Positions 18,909 to 31,969 of a stretch of DNA of 64,000 bases are shown here, piece after piece (positions within the stretch are counted from its first letter, which is position 1; each line of letters begins with the position of its first letter). This stretch comes from Aureibaculum luteum. Lineage in GTDB: Bacteria; Bacteroidota; Bacteroidia; Flavobacteriales; Flavobacteriaceae. Under the pieces are notes generated by a model, which ran no database searches, was not told the DNA's origin, and worked only from the letters and a program-made list of their open reading frames with translations. The DNA is taken from positions 124,001-188,000 of the forward strand of contig NZ_QRGD01000003.1 in NCBI RefSeq assembly GCF_003449015.1. The letters are read 5' to 3'. The translations under genes and the position numbers were made by a program.

Positions 18909-20579
18909 TTATTTTTTAGTGATATTTTCTACAAAAGAACTCAGTTCATTATAAGATTGCATCCGTTTTTTATACACAGGAACTTTTTCTTTTTCAGGAT
19001 AATAGATTGCTTCAAAATTACTCCCCATTTTTTTGCTTGCTTCAATCACATTAGAGTAGATTCCTGAAGCAACGGAGGCATATATAGCTGCACCTAATGC
19101 AGGTGCTTGATCAGAAGCTGCCACTTTAATCGGCTTATCTAAAACATTGGCTAGTGTTTGCATAATAAAAGGAGATTTTCTTGCTACTCCACCGATACCA
19201 ATTACGCTATTTATGGCAACGCCTTCTTCTTCAAAACGTTCCACTATTTTTTTAGAGCCAAAACATATTGCATTTACTAATGCTTTAAAAATATGTGGGG
19301 CTTTAGTACCTAACGTTAAGTTAGACATTGCTGCTTTTAATTCTTGATTAGCATCAGGTGTTCTTCTTCCATTTATCCAATCTAATGCAGTTGGTATACT
19401 TTCAGACAGCGGTATATTTTCCGCTTGCTCACTTAATTTCTTTATAAAATTAGCCTCTATTTCTTCCTTTAATTCACTTTTCTGAGCTTCACCTAAAACA
19501 TCTGAAGTTAAAACGAGATTATCAATTGGCCAAGACAACATATCTTTAAACCAAGCTAATAAATCGCCAAAAGCAGATTGACCAGCTTCTAAGCCTTCCA
19601 TTCCAGGAATTACAGAGCCATCAACTTGACCACAAATACCCTTTACCGTTTTGGAGCCTAAAAGTTCTTTTGAAGAAACCATTATATCACAGGTTGAAGT
19701 TCCCATAACTCTTACCAAGGTATGTTCTTCAATTTTTGCTCCAAGTGCTCCCGCATGGGCATCAAATGTACCCACTGCAATTACTGTATCTGTTGTAAGT
19801 CCTAATTTTTTCGACCACTCAGTACTTAGAGTTCCTGCAATTTCATTTGAAGTATAGGTTTTCGTAAATAGTTTATCACGAAGTTTAGCCAAATATGGAT
19901 CTAGTTTTTCTAAAAATGATACTGATGGTAATCCACCCCATGATTCATGCCACATGGCTTTATGCCCAGCTGCACAACGGCTGCGTTTAAATGATTTTAA
20001 ATCTTTATTCTCAATAAGTAAATAGGTTAGTAAATCGCAATGTTCCATCCATGAATATGCCGCATTTTTTACGGCAACATCTTGACGGATTATATGTAAA
20101 ATTTTTGCCCAAAACCATTCTGAGGAATAGATACCACCTTCGTATTTAGTGTAATTCTCACCTCCCCAAGTTTTGGCCAATTCATTTATTTCGTTAGCTT
20201 CTTTAATTGCAGTATGATCTTTCCAAAGGACCATCATTGCATTAGGATTTTCTTCAAAACCTTTAGTTAACGCTAAAGGTGTACCAAATTTGTCGATTGG
20301 AATTGGAGAAGAACCTGTGGTATCAATACAAATACCTTTTATTGATTCTGGTTCAACATTACTTTGTGTTACAACATATTTTATAACATCTTCTAATCCC
20401 TCTATATGATCTGATGGGTGTTGTCTAAATTGATTAATTGAAGCATCACAATACTTATTTTCCTTCCATCGCTGGTAAAAATGGACGTTAGAACTTATTT
20501 CCTGTCCTGTTGCTGTATCAATTAATACTGCACGAACAGAATCAGATCCATAATCTAAACCAATAACATAATTTCTCAC
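18909..20579 (-). CDS. araB: L-ribulokinase
   Basis: A 556-residue FGGY kinase acting on L-ribulose. The opening IGLDYGSDSVRAVLID, the central CIDTTGSSPIP, MGTSTCDIMV and the C-terminal IGIGGVARKSPFIMQ motif define the ribulokinase branch. The start codon appears to be GTG at 20579: an in-frame stop lies two codons upstream and no ATG precedes the conserved ATPase strand. It is the first gene of the ara operon, with a promoter box and an inverted repeat just upstream. Confidence 0.95.
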   Translation of the reverse strand: MRNYVIGLDYGSDSVRAVLIDTATGQEISSNVHFYQRWKENKYCDASINQFRQHPSDHIEGLEDVIKYVVTQSNVEPESIKGICIDTTGSSPIPIDKFGTPLALTKGFEENPNAMMVLWKDHTAIKEANEINELAKTWGGENYTKYEGGIYSSEWFWAKILHIIRQDVAVKNAAYSWMEHCDLLTYLLIENKDLKSFKRSRCAAGHKAMWHESWGGLPSVSFLEKLDPYLAKLRDKLFTKTYTSNEIAGTLSTEWSKKLGLTTDTVIAVGTFDAHAGALGAKIEEHTLVRVMGTSTCDIMVSSKELLGSKTVKGICGQVDGSVIPGMEGLEAGQSAFGDLLAWFKDMLSWPIDNLVLTSDVLGEAQKSELKEEIEANFIKKLSEQAENIPLSESIPTALDWINGRRTPDANQELKAAMSNLTLGTKAPHIFKALVNAICFGSKKIVERFEEEGVAINSVIGIGGVARKSPFIMQTLANVLDKPIKVAASDQAPALGAAIYASVASGIYSNVIEASKKMGSNFEAIYYPEKEKVPVYKKRMQSYNELSSFVENITKK

Positions 20580-20599
20580 TACTTAATTATTTAATCAAA

Positions 20600-20641
20600 C
20601 AAATATAGTGATTTATTTTTATAAGTGTTTGAGACACACTT
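20600..20641 (-). promoter_or_regulatory. araB promoter box with overlapping inverted repeat (putative AraR operator)
   Basis: On the minus strand TATATTTG (plus 20600-20607) fits the Bacteroidota -7 consensus TAnnTTTG, 21 bases before the araB GTG. Fifteen bases further upstream, 20623-20641 reads AAGTGTTTGAGACACACTT on the plus strand, with 6-bp inverted arms AAGTGT / ACACTT. This covers the expected -33 region, where a regulator could block or assist RNA polymerase. Assignment to AraR is inferred from position only. Confidence 0.5.
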
Positions 20642-20657
20642 TTAATTTTAGTGCCTA

Positions 20658-21347
20658 TTAAATTTTAAAAACGAAACCCTCTTTCAATTTTTCGTTATAC
20701 TTATCTAAATCAAACTGATATAGAAAAGAACCTTTTTTTGAAGATTCCATATCCTTTTCTTCTAATTTAATAAGTATGTCTAAGGTATTTATCTTACTTG
20801 TAAAATTTCGCTTATCTAATTTTTTATTTAAAACCGATTCATATAAATTTTGCAGTTGCAACATTGTAAATTTATCAGGTAAAAGCTCAAATCCGATAGG
20901 CTTAGTTTTTGTTCTATATTTTAACCTGCTTACTGCACGTTTAACCATTTTATCGTGATCAAAAATAAGTTTCGGAGCATCCTCTAAACTAAACCATTTT
21001 GCTGAATTTAAATGAATTAGCTCTTTTTCGCTCGTTGCAATATCTATTAAAGCATAATACGCTACAGAAATTGTACGTTCTGCTGGATCTCTATCAACTT
21101 TACTAAAGGCGTAAAATTGTTCCATGTAAATATCATGTAAGCCCGTAAGGTGATTTAGAATACGTATTGCTGACTCATCTAAATTTTCTTCTTTCTTTAA
21201 AAACCCACCAATTAAAGACCACTTGCCTTTTTCCGGTTCAAAGTCTCTTTTAATTAGTAAAATTTTTAGATCTTGACCATCAAAACCAAAAATAATACAG
21301 TCTACCGCTAACAATACTTTATCCTCTTTACTATAATTATTTAACAT
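20658..21347 (-). CDS. araR: Nudix-type arabinose regulator (NrtR family)
   Basis: A 229-residue protein with an N-terminal Nudix-fold domain (about residues 1-145) and a C-terminal winged-helix-like domain (about 150-229, FTMLQLQNLYESVLNK onward). The Nudix box is degenerate: in GGFLKKEENLDESAIRILN the catalytic REXXEE pair of glutamates is lost, consistent with a sensor and not a hydrolase. This matches the Nudix-related AraR known to control arabinose genes in Bacteroides. It lies directly upstream of araB on the same strand but probably has its own promoter. Confidence 0.88.
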   Translation of the reverse strand: MLNNYSKEDKVLLAVDCIIFGFDGQDLKILLIKRDFEPEKGKWSLIGGFLKKEENLDESAIRILNHLTGLHDIYMEQFYAFSKVDRDPAERTISVAYYALIDIATSEKELIHLNSAKWFSLEDAPKLIFDHDKMVKRAVSRLKYRTKTKPIGFELLPDKFTMLQLQNLYESVLNKKLDKRNFTSKINTLDILIKLEEKDMESSKKGSFLYQFDLDKYNEKLKEGFVFKI

Positions 21348-21369
21348 ATAAAAAATTTCTACAAATAAG

Positions 21370-21417
21370 CAAATTTACATGGATTAAGAAATCGCATCAT
21401 ACAAAAACACATGTAAA
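21370..21417 (-). promoter_or_regulatory. Putative araR promoter with spaced inverted repeat
   Basis: On the minus strand TAAATTTG (plus 21370-21377) fits the -7 consensus. A TTTG (plus 21402-21405) lies 24 bases upstream, slightly beyond usual spacing. The arms TTTACATG (21374-21381) and CATGTAAA (21410-21417) are perfect 8-bp inverted repeats separated by 28 bases and bracket this promoter. Both readings are tentative. Confidence 0.35.
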
Positions 21418-21458
21418 ATCCGCAAATTAATCAAATATAATCATCTTTTTAAAAAAAA

Positions 21459-21484
21459 AGTCGCCTATTTAATTTTAGGCGACT
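21459..21484 (-). terminator. Terminator after the 1130-residue repeat protein
   Basis: Perfect 9-bp stem AGTCGCCTA / TAGGCGACT with an 8-base loop. On the minus strand it is followed by a run of U (plus 21451-21459 is all A). It lies 22 bases after the gene. A degenerate copy of the same hairpin ends the paralogous gene (25138-25162). Confidence 0.88.
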
Positions 21485-21506
21485 CTTTCTTGTTATATGC
21501 TAAGTA

Positions 21507-24500
21507 TTAGATTTTTAATAACTTCCTCGTTTCTTGCACATCACCTGAAGTAATACGAACGATATACATTCCGTTACTCAAGTGCTCCGTATTTATAGTT
21601 CTATTATTACCATAAGATCTATCATTATTTTTAATCATTTTAACCTTTCTACCATCAACTGTAAATAACTCAACGGTTACCTCATCACTTAAGTTTGAGT
21701 CATATTCATAAGTAAATGAATCTGTAAAAGGATTAGGATAAATGGTTAAGTTTTGAAGGGTTAAATCAAAATCATCAGTACCTAACGACTTCACTAAATC
21801 TGGTATTAAATAGCTATTAAAGGTAAATTTACCATGGCCACTTGGAATAAGTTGACCATCAGAATCTGTATTTTCTGATTGTCCAACTACCGTCCACTCT
21901 AACCCGTTAATTTGCCAAGTATCATTTATTGACACCTTTGTACCCGTATAGGCAGCTTCTTTTGCAATCAAGTTATCAATAATATCTTTCATGTCTACAT
22001 TAGCAGTTATTATATCGGTTGTATAATCAGCAGTAGGATCCGCTTGCACTATGGCATCAGGAACCAAATTATAGGAAGCTACTTCTCCTAAATAACCTGG
22101 CAAGGTTCTTAAAATTTGATACGTCAATCCGTTATTTGCTGTAAACTCACCAATATTATTAAAAACATGATTGTCGACCTCCGTATTATTATCATATTTA
22201 ATTCTTGTTTTCCCACCATTATGAAAGGTATGAACTATAATATCAACTCTATTGCCACTCATATCTCCATTTTCGGTAACCCAGGCCGTCATATTAAGCT
22301 GACCTTTACCTCCACTTTCTGGACTCCATTGCCCTTCCATAGCTGTGTTAAGTGGAAAATCAATATCTTTCAAGGCTTTAGGATACCCTCTATCTACAGA
22401 GGTGTCCTTTGCATCATGCCATGAGAATTTTTGAATTTTTATATCAAATTCTTTATGTCCTTCCGCAATTACATTTTGATTTTCATATTCTATCCATGAA
22501 GGTGAACCAACAGTACCAAAATTCATTTGTATAGGTCCTTTCCATCCATCAGCGATGTAATAATTAGTCCAATAACCATCACCTAAATCTTGTGAAAAAA
22601 GAGTGTTAACATCTGCACTTGGCTGTCCCCTATAGGTAATTGTACCATCACCTTTTCCAACTACTATATAAGGAATCTCTGGTATAGCGATAGTTCCCCA
22701 AGTAGTACCACCTTCAAAGAGTACCGCTTGAATTCGATTTGTTTCACCTGGCCAACCATTATCCACTATTAAATCGAGCCCTACTGTATCGTTACCCGGA
22801 GGAAGTTCTACCCAAACTTCTCCAATTTTATTACTGCCTGCGGCCACTTCATTATCACGAACCTCAACTAATATTTTACTGGTTTGCAATAAATTGTACT
22901 TTATGTTAACGCGTCTCAACGTTCCATTATTTATAGGATCCGTTGATGTGTCAACAATTTCTAAGGTATTTTCACCCGTTGGCACATAAGCCTCTACAGT
23001 GATATCAGTTACATCTTCAGTTGCTAAATGAGCATAATTGTTATTATGATCAAATAACTGTGCCTGATAACTATAGCCAGTACCTAAAGCACTCGCTGGT
23101 ATTTTAAGACTTAATGTTTCAGTCCCTGAGCCTGCACTCAATACTTTGCTAATCTCCGTCAAGTTATTGGCATCTTTAAATCGTATAAACGCTGAACCAT
23201 CTATATTTAAGGTATAGTTAAAGGTTATGTCAACGTTAGTACCAGCAGTTACGGTAGTTGGCGGATCAACCATAGTTATTGAATTAGTTACAGTTACACC
23301 TGTTTCTACAGTAATTCCTTCTATATTTTCAGTGGCTATACTCGAACTCCAGTCAGTTGATGAAAAAAGTTGAGCTTGATAGCTATAACCAGTACCTAAT
23401 TCATCCGCAGGTATTGGAAGACTGAATGTTTTAGACCCAGAGCCTAAATCTACCTTATCATTAATCTCTGATAAGTTGCCATTAGCATCTCTAAATCGTA
23501 TAAACGCATATGTTGTGGACAAATCTGTCGAATAGTTAAAGGTAATATCGACGTTAGTACCAGCGATTACTGTAGTTGGTGGATTCACCATAGTTATTGA
23601 ATTAGGTGCAGTTACACCTGTTTCTACGGTAATTCCTTCTATATTTTCAGCAGCTATACTCGTACCCCAGTCAGTCGATGAAAAAAGTTGAGCTTGATAA
23701 CTATAACCAGTACCTAAAGCACTCGCTGGTATTTGAAGACTTAATGTTTTAGACCCAGAGCCTAAATCTACCTTATCATTAATATCTGTTAAGTTACCAT
23801 TAGCATCTCTAAATCGTATAAACGCATATGTGGTAGACAAATCTGTTGTATAGTTAAAGGTAATATCAACGTTAGTACCAGCGGTTACAGTAGTTGGTGG
23901 ATCAACCATAGTTATTGAATTCGACTCACCTTCAACTTTTACAATTATACCTTCGACAACTTCAGCATCTAAAATTTCGTCAAAATCTCCTGAAATAAGC
24001 TGTGCTTGATAGCTATAATCGTTACCTACATCTACGGGTGCTTCAAGACTTAAGGTCACACTTCCAGCATCATCAGTTACTTCAACGTATTTTTGCTCCA
24101 AGTTGTCACCTGCAGTATTTTTAAAACGTATCAATGCATAAGCAACAGCTATATCTTTTGTATAGCTTAAGGTAATATCAACCATTTCACCAACAATTAC
24201 GGTTGTTGGAGGATCCACAATAGTTATAGAATTTGCTGAGAGCTTTTCTACGGTTATCCCTCCTATATCTTGCTTAGCCAATTCAGTCCAATCAGTTGTA
24301 AAAATCTGTGCTTGATAACTATAACCCGTACCTAGTTCATCCGCAGGTATTGGAAGACTTAATGTTAACGTTCCTGAATTGTCTGTTACCTTATCGGAAA
24401 TCTCTGACACGTTACCGTCGGCATCTTTTAATCGTATATAAACATGTGCTTCAGCCTGATCTGTTATATAGTCAAAAGTAATATCAACGTCTGTACCCGC

Positions 24501-24899
24501 CATTACTGTAGTTGGCGGATCAATCATTGATATTGAGTTTGACGGTCCTTTTACAGTGATACCAGTTATATCTTCAGTAGCCAAGTGAGACCAACCAGTT
24601 GAGAAAAGCTGTGCCTGAAAGCTATAATTGTCACCTGGCGGCACATCTGGTATTGGAAGACTTAATGTTGCAGTTCCTGTACCAATAGAAAATTTTGCAG
24701 AAATCTCTGTCAAGTTACCTGCATCTTTAAATCTTATATACGCATATGCCTCTTCAACTATTGTGTAATTAAAGGTAATGTCAACGTTAGTATTAGCCTC
24801 TACTGAAGTCGGCGGATCCACTATGGTAATAGTGTTTTGCCCTTGCACGGATATCACAAAAAGAAGTACTGAAAATAGTAAGAGTAATTTTGTTTTCAT
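21507..24899 (-). CDS. Secreted repeat protein with GH12-like domain and T9SS sorting domain
   Basis: I do not recognise a named family for this 1130-residue protein. It has a signal peptide (1-21, ending VQGQ). Six beta-rich repeats of about 100 residues follow (22-642), each opening like NSITMVDPPTTV and ending GYSYQAQLF...ITV; a more divergent seventh lies at about 643-755. A unique domain occupies about 755-1045, and a type A Type IX sorting domain (LTIYPNPFTDSF ... GMYIVRITSG) about 1050-1130. The unique domain shows a GH12-like order: DRGYP (cf. VKSYPN), LNMTAW, VDIIVHTF, and GLEWTVVG (cf. the acid/base strand). This link is tentative. The protein is probably secreted or held at the surface to bind or cut a polysaccharide. 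Confidence 0.7.
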   Translation of the reverse strand: MKTKLLLLFSVLLFVISVQGQNTITIVDPPTSVEANTNVDITFNYTIVEEAYAYIRFKDAGNLTEISAKFSIGTGTATLSLPIPDVPPGDNYSFQAQLFSTGWSHLATEDITGITVKGPSNSISMIDPPTTVMAGTDVDITFDYITDQAEAHVYIRLKDADGNVSEISDKVTDNSGTLTLSLPIPADELGTGYSYQAQIFTTDWTELAKQDIGGITVEKLSANSITIVDPPTTVIVGEMVDITLSYTKDIAVAYALIRFKNTAGDNLEQKYVEVTDDAGSVTLSLEAPVDVGNDYSYQAQLISGDFDEILDAEVVEGIIVKVEGESNSITMVDPPTTVTAGTNVDITFNYTTDLSTTYAFIRFRDANGNLTDINDKVDLGSGSKTLSLQIPASALGTGYSYQAQLFSSTDWGTSIAAENIEGITVETGVTAPNSITMVNPPTTVIAGTNVDITFNYSTDLSTTYAFIRFRDANGNLSEINDKVDLGSGSKTFSLPIPADELGTGYSYQAQLFSSTDWSSSIATENIEGITVETGVTVTNSITMVDPPTTVTAGTNVDITFNYTLNIDGSAFIRFKDANNLTEISKVLSAGSGTETLSLKIPASALGTGYSYQAQLFDHNNNYAHLATEDVTDITVEAYVPTGENTLEIVDTSTDPINNGTLRRVNIKYNLLQTSKILVEVRDNEVAAGSNKIGEVWVELPPGNDTVGLDLIVDNGWPGETNRIQAVLFEGGTTWGTIAIPEIPYIVVGKGDGTITYRGQPSADVNTLFSQDLGDGYWTNYYIADGWKGPIQMNFGTVGSPSWIEYENQNVIAEGHKEFDIKIQKFSWHDAKDTSVDRGYPKALKDIDFPLNTAMEGQWSPESGGKGQLNMTAWVTENGDMSGNRVDIIVHTFHNGGKTRIKYDNNTEVDNHVFNNIGEFTANNGLTYQILRTLPGYLGEVASYNLVPDAIVQADPTADYTTDIITANVDMKDIIDNLIAKEAAYTGTKVSINDTWQINGLEWTVVGQSENTDSDGQLIPSGHGKFTFNSYLIPDLVKSLGTDDFDLTLQNLTIYPNPFTDSFTYEYDSNLSDEVTVELFTVDGRKVKMIKNNDRSYGNNRTINTEHLSNGMYIVRITSGDVQETRKLLKI
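22974..24836 (-). repeat. Six in-frame ~100-residue repeats
   Basis: Six consecutive repeat units encode the N-terminal half of the protein. Units 4 and 5 begin at 23921 and 23603 (minus strand) and are exactly 318 bases each; unit 6 begins at 23285. Units 4 and 5 share 92 of 106 residues and long stretches of DNA, pointing to recent tandem duplication. The outer units are more diverged. Confidence 0.9.
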
Positions 24900-25185
24900 A
24901 ATTACATTTTTAATTGAGTATTAGTTTTAAAAGTTATTTTGGGTATGCTTTTAAGCATTTAATTGGATAAATATAGCAATTTTTTTAATATAAATGTAAC
25001 TATTACATTTAAAAAAAATGAGGTATATACTAGCTGACTTTCAGAAAGATCCATTTTTAATAAGGCCTATTAATGTAAATGACCTTGCGATGTTAATCGT
25101 ATTTTTTATTTAATTCAAAAAACATTAAAATAAAAAAAGCCGCCTAAATTTATTAAGCGACTCTTTTCCTCAAATAATTAAAATA
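24900..25185. other. Spacer between the two paralogous repeat-protein genes
   Basis: No gene is visible. The spacer holds a perfect inverted repeat at 24991-25011 (TAAATGTAA, CTA, TTACATTTA) about 90 bases upstream of the 1130-residue protein's start, which could be an operator, and the imperfect terminator of the paralogue at 25138-25162. Confidence 0.55.
25138..25162 (-). terminator. Imperfect terminator after the 723-residue repeat protein
   Basis: The arms AGCCGCCTA and TAAGCGACT pair at seven of nine positions, and an A run on the plus strand (25132-25138) supplies the U tract. It is a diverged copy of the hairpin at 21459-21484, in the same place relative to a paralogous gene. Confidence 0.6.
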
Positions 25186-27357
25186 CTAATTCTTTATTAA
25201 CTTTTTGGTTTGTGTTAAATCACCAGAAGTAATTCTAAGTACATACATCCCCTTACTTAAATTACCTGTATTAACTGTAATACTATTTGTATCATTGTTA
25301 CTATTTCTAACGGTTTTGACTCTTCTCCCGTCCATTGAATATAGCTCTAAGACTACAGCTTCTTTTTCAGCGGCATTGTATTGATATGTAAATGAATCTG
25401 AAAATGGATTTGGGTATATTAATTCCTCAACACTTGTCGTCTTAATTTTAGACGATTTTAATGATGAACCTCCGTTTAAATTTGGAATGGTATATGAAGA
25501 CAACGTTAATTTAGCATTACTATCTTGGACAAAAACTCCGCCCACAGTATCACCCGATGATCCTATAAAGGTCCACTCTAACCCGTGAATATACCATTGA
25601 TTGTCTAAAACAGGAATACTGCTATTTGCATCAACTGAAATCAACTTCTCTAGAATATCTTTCATATTTAAAGAAACACTGAAAGGATTCGTATTAAATG
25701 TGGTTTGCCAGATACCATCTCTAGGATTGTTATAAGGTACTATATTGTATGTAGCTGCTTCACCATATCCACCTGTATTTCTTTTTAATACGTGATAGGC
25801 GACACCTCCACTATGAATTGTATCCAGAGGTTCTAAATTATCATTAGGATTAGCCGCATATTTTTGAGCTAGATTACCTGAATTATCCCATGTATGAACT
25901 ATTACATCGCTTTTAGAGTAAGTATTATTATTTAAATCACCTCCTCCATTATACAACCAAGCTGTCATATTTAAAAAGGTACGGCCTTCACTATTAGATG
26001 CCCATTGTCCATTGGCAGTGCAGGTAACATCATTATTCAATAGGGCAATTTTAGTTGGATAGCCACGATCAACTGATGGTTGTTTCCAGTTATGCCAAGA
26101 ATATTTTTGTATTTTTATATCAAATTCAGCATGACTTTGACCTGATTGGAAACCGTTATTGTCCCAATCTACCCATGCAGCCTGTTCCGCGGAACCAAAA
26201 TTAGCTTGAATATCTCCTTTCCAACCATTATTAACAAACCAATTGGTATAATAACCACTCCCCAAGGATTCTGCAAATTTTGTATTTTGTTCATTTCCTC
26301 CAGTGTAAGGTTGACCTCTATATGTAATTGTGCCGTCACCTTTATTAACTAAAATCTGAGGAACTTCTGCTATTGTAATTGGAGTCCACGAATTGCCTTC
26401 AAACAATACCGCTTGAATAAGGTTTGTACTTCCTGGGTTACCACTATTTACAACTAAATCAACTCCTACAATATCTGAACCGGCAGCTACGTCTACCCAT
26501 ACCTGTCCAATTTTATTACTGCCTGCAGCTACATCACTATCACGAACTTCTACTAATATTCTACTTGCCTGAAGAACATTGTATTGAACATTTACTCGCT
26601 TTATACTTCCATTGTTAATGGCATTAGTAGATGTATTAACAATTTCTAAAGTATTTTCACCAGTTGGCGGTGTGCTTTCATCAGTAACGGTTACACCAGC
26701 AATCTCACTCGATCTTCCTGCCCAACCTTCTAAAAGCTGTGCATGAATTTCATAATTACTGCCAATGTTTGAAGGTGCCTGGATCGTCAACGGGATCACA
26801 TCAGAATCTGCCGTTAGTGAAGATTCAACATCAAAATTTAATTGACTGTTTGAATTCGTATCGTAAAATTTTATTAATACTCTTGCAGTGGGAAAATCTT
26901 TTGAATAACTTACGTTAAAAGTATAATTATTACCGGCGACAACTGAGGTAGGACGATTTAAAATAGTAATTGAATTTCCTGTTGGAGGAGGTATATTTGC
27001 AACCACTGAGACTGACCCATTATCATCGGCTCTTCCAGCCCAACCTTCTAAAAGTTGTGCTCTAATTTCGTAATGAGTACCAACCGTTGAAGGTGCTAAA
27101 ACTTTAAAATTTAAAGTACCCGAATTTGCCGTTATATTTGAAACGATATCAAAATTTAATTGACTATTTGTATTGGTATCAAAAAACTTTACCATCACTT
27201 TTGCTGTGGAAAAAACTTTTGAATAATTTACGGTAAAATCAATTGAATCACCCGCGACAACTGAGGTCGGACGATTTAACAGTGAAATGCTATTTTGTCC
27301 TTGTATTGCAACTGAAAAAAATATTCCAATAAGAAATAAAAAGTATTTTGTTTTCAT
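25186..27357 (-). CDS. Secreted repeat protein with GH12-like domain and T9SS sorting domain (shorter paralogue)
   Basis: A 723-residue paralogue of the protein at 21507-24899. A signal peptide (1-21) precedes two repeats (about 22-125 and 126-230, opening NSISLLNRPTSVV and NSITILNRPTSVV). Then come the same divergent module (NTLEIVNTSTNAINNG), the same C-terminal domain (SVDRGYP, LNMTAW, SDVIVHTW, GLEWTFIG) and a type A T9SS sorting domain (LIYPNPFSDSFTYQYN ... GMYVLRITSG). The two genes differ mainly in repeat number, two against six. Function is unknown; an extracellular carbohydrate-active role is inferred from the fold-like pattern and neighbours. Confidence 0.7.
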   Translation of the reverse strand: MKTKYFLFLIGIFFSVAIQGQNSISLLNRPTSVVAGDSIDFTVNYSKVFSTAKVMVKFFDTNTNSQLNFDIVSNITANSGTLNFKVLAPSTVGTHYEIRAQLLEGWAGRADDNGSVSVVANIPPPTGNSITILNRPTSVVAGNNYTFNVSYSKDFPTARVLIKFYDTNSNSQLNFDVESSLTADSDVIPLTIQAPSNIGSNYEIHAQLLEGWAGRSSEIAGVTVTDESTPPTGENTLEIVNTSTNAINNGSIKRVNVQYNVLQASRILVEVRDSDVAAGSNKIGQVWVDVAAGSDIVGVDLVVNSGNPGSTNLIQAVLFEGNSWTPITIAEVPQILVNKGDGTITYRGQPYTGGNEQNTKFAESLGSGYYTNWFVNNGWKGDIQANFGSAEQAAWVDWDNNGFQSGQSHAEFDIKIQKYSWHNWKQPSVDRGYPTKIALLNNDVTCTANGQWASNSEGRTFLNMTAWLYNGGGDLNNNTYSKSDVIVHTWDNSGNLAQKYAANPNDNLEPLDTIHSGGVAYHVLKRNTGGYGEAATYNIVPYNNPRDGIWQTTFNTNPFSVSLNMKDILEKLISVDANSSIPVLDNQWYIHGLEWTFIGSSGDTVGGVFVQDSNAKLTLSSYTIPNLNGGSSLKSSKIKTTSVEELIYPNPFSDSFTYQYNAAEKEAVVLELYSMDGRRVKTVRNSNNDTNSITVNTGNLSKGMYVLRITSGDLTQTKKLIKN

Positions 27358-28018
27358 AAATTTAATTTTAGTGTTTGAGATTAATTTTATTGTTAGTTTT
27401 ATTTTTATACCATAGGCAGACGATTTTAAATTTATTTTTTGAAGCTACTTATATTCAAAATATTTCACATTTCAATTATTAACTGTCGTATATACACTTA
27501 TAAAAAATGCAACAAAAATTCTTGGACTGCCGAAAGCAGCATGCTTTTAAGTAACTGAAATGTTATTATAGATAAATATTCACACTTTATACTCCTAATA
27601 AAATGTAAACCTTAAGCATTAGCCATTACTAATGTTAGTTTAGTCTATTTACAGTAATCCCCTATTACAATAAATAATCTAAAGTAGATCGAAAATAGTT
27701 TTTGAGCAGATAAGATAATACACAATCCTAAAAATATTTTTACAATAAAAATATTTAAAAAATAATTAGCTAACTACTTAACAATGATAAATATATGAAA
27801 ATATTTTTAATAAGTGTGCTATTTACATTATTTATTTTAACAAAAAATAAAATTCAATAAAAAAAATAAATTTTAAATGAATAAAAAACCAGTGTTATTC
27901 TTAATAGTGAGAACCTATTAAAACAATTGATATTTAGCGTGTTTAAATTAAAGAGCCTTCTAATAAAATAATATTAGAAGACTCTTATTGTAAATCTAGA
28001 GTAAAAAGTTACATAACT
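27358..28018. other. Gene-free region upstream of the 723-residue repeat protein
   Basis: These 661 AT-rich bases carry no supported gene. They contain the promoter region of the 723-residue protein (no clear TAnnTTTG box found), a GTGTTTGAGA stretch at 27371-27380 also seen in the araB inverted repeat, and the terminator hairpin of the GH2 gene at 27951-27986. The rest shows nothing I can name. Confidence 0.5.
27951..27986 (-). terminator. Hairpin after the GH2 gene
   Basis: A 14-bp stem with one mismatch (AAGAG-C-CTTCTAATA / TATTAGAAG-A-CTCTT) around a 6-base loop, 32 bases after the GH2 stop on the minus strand. The U tract is weak, so this is a probable and not a certain terminator. Confidence 0.65.

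Positions 28019-31969
<3,951 letters not shown>

Noticed and set aside
20658-21347. Nudix protein as an active nucleotide hydrolase
   Set aside because: The Nudix box lacks the catalytic glutamates and the protein has a C-terminal DNA-binding-like domain beside the ara operon.
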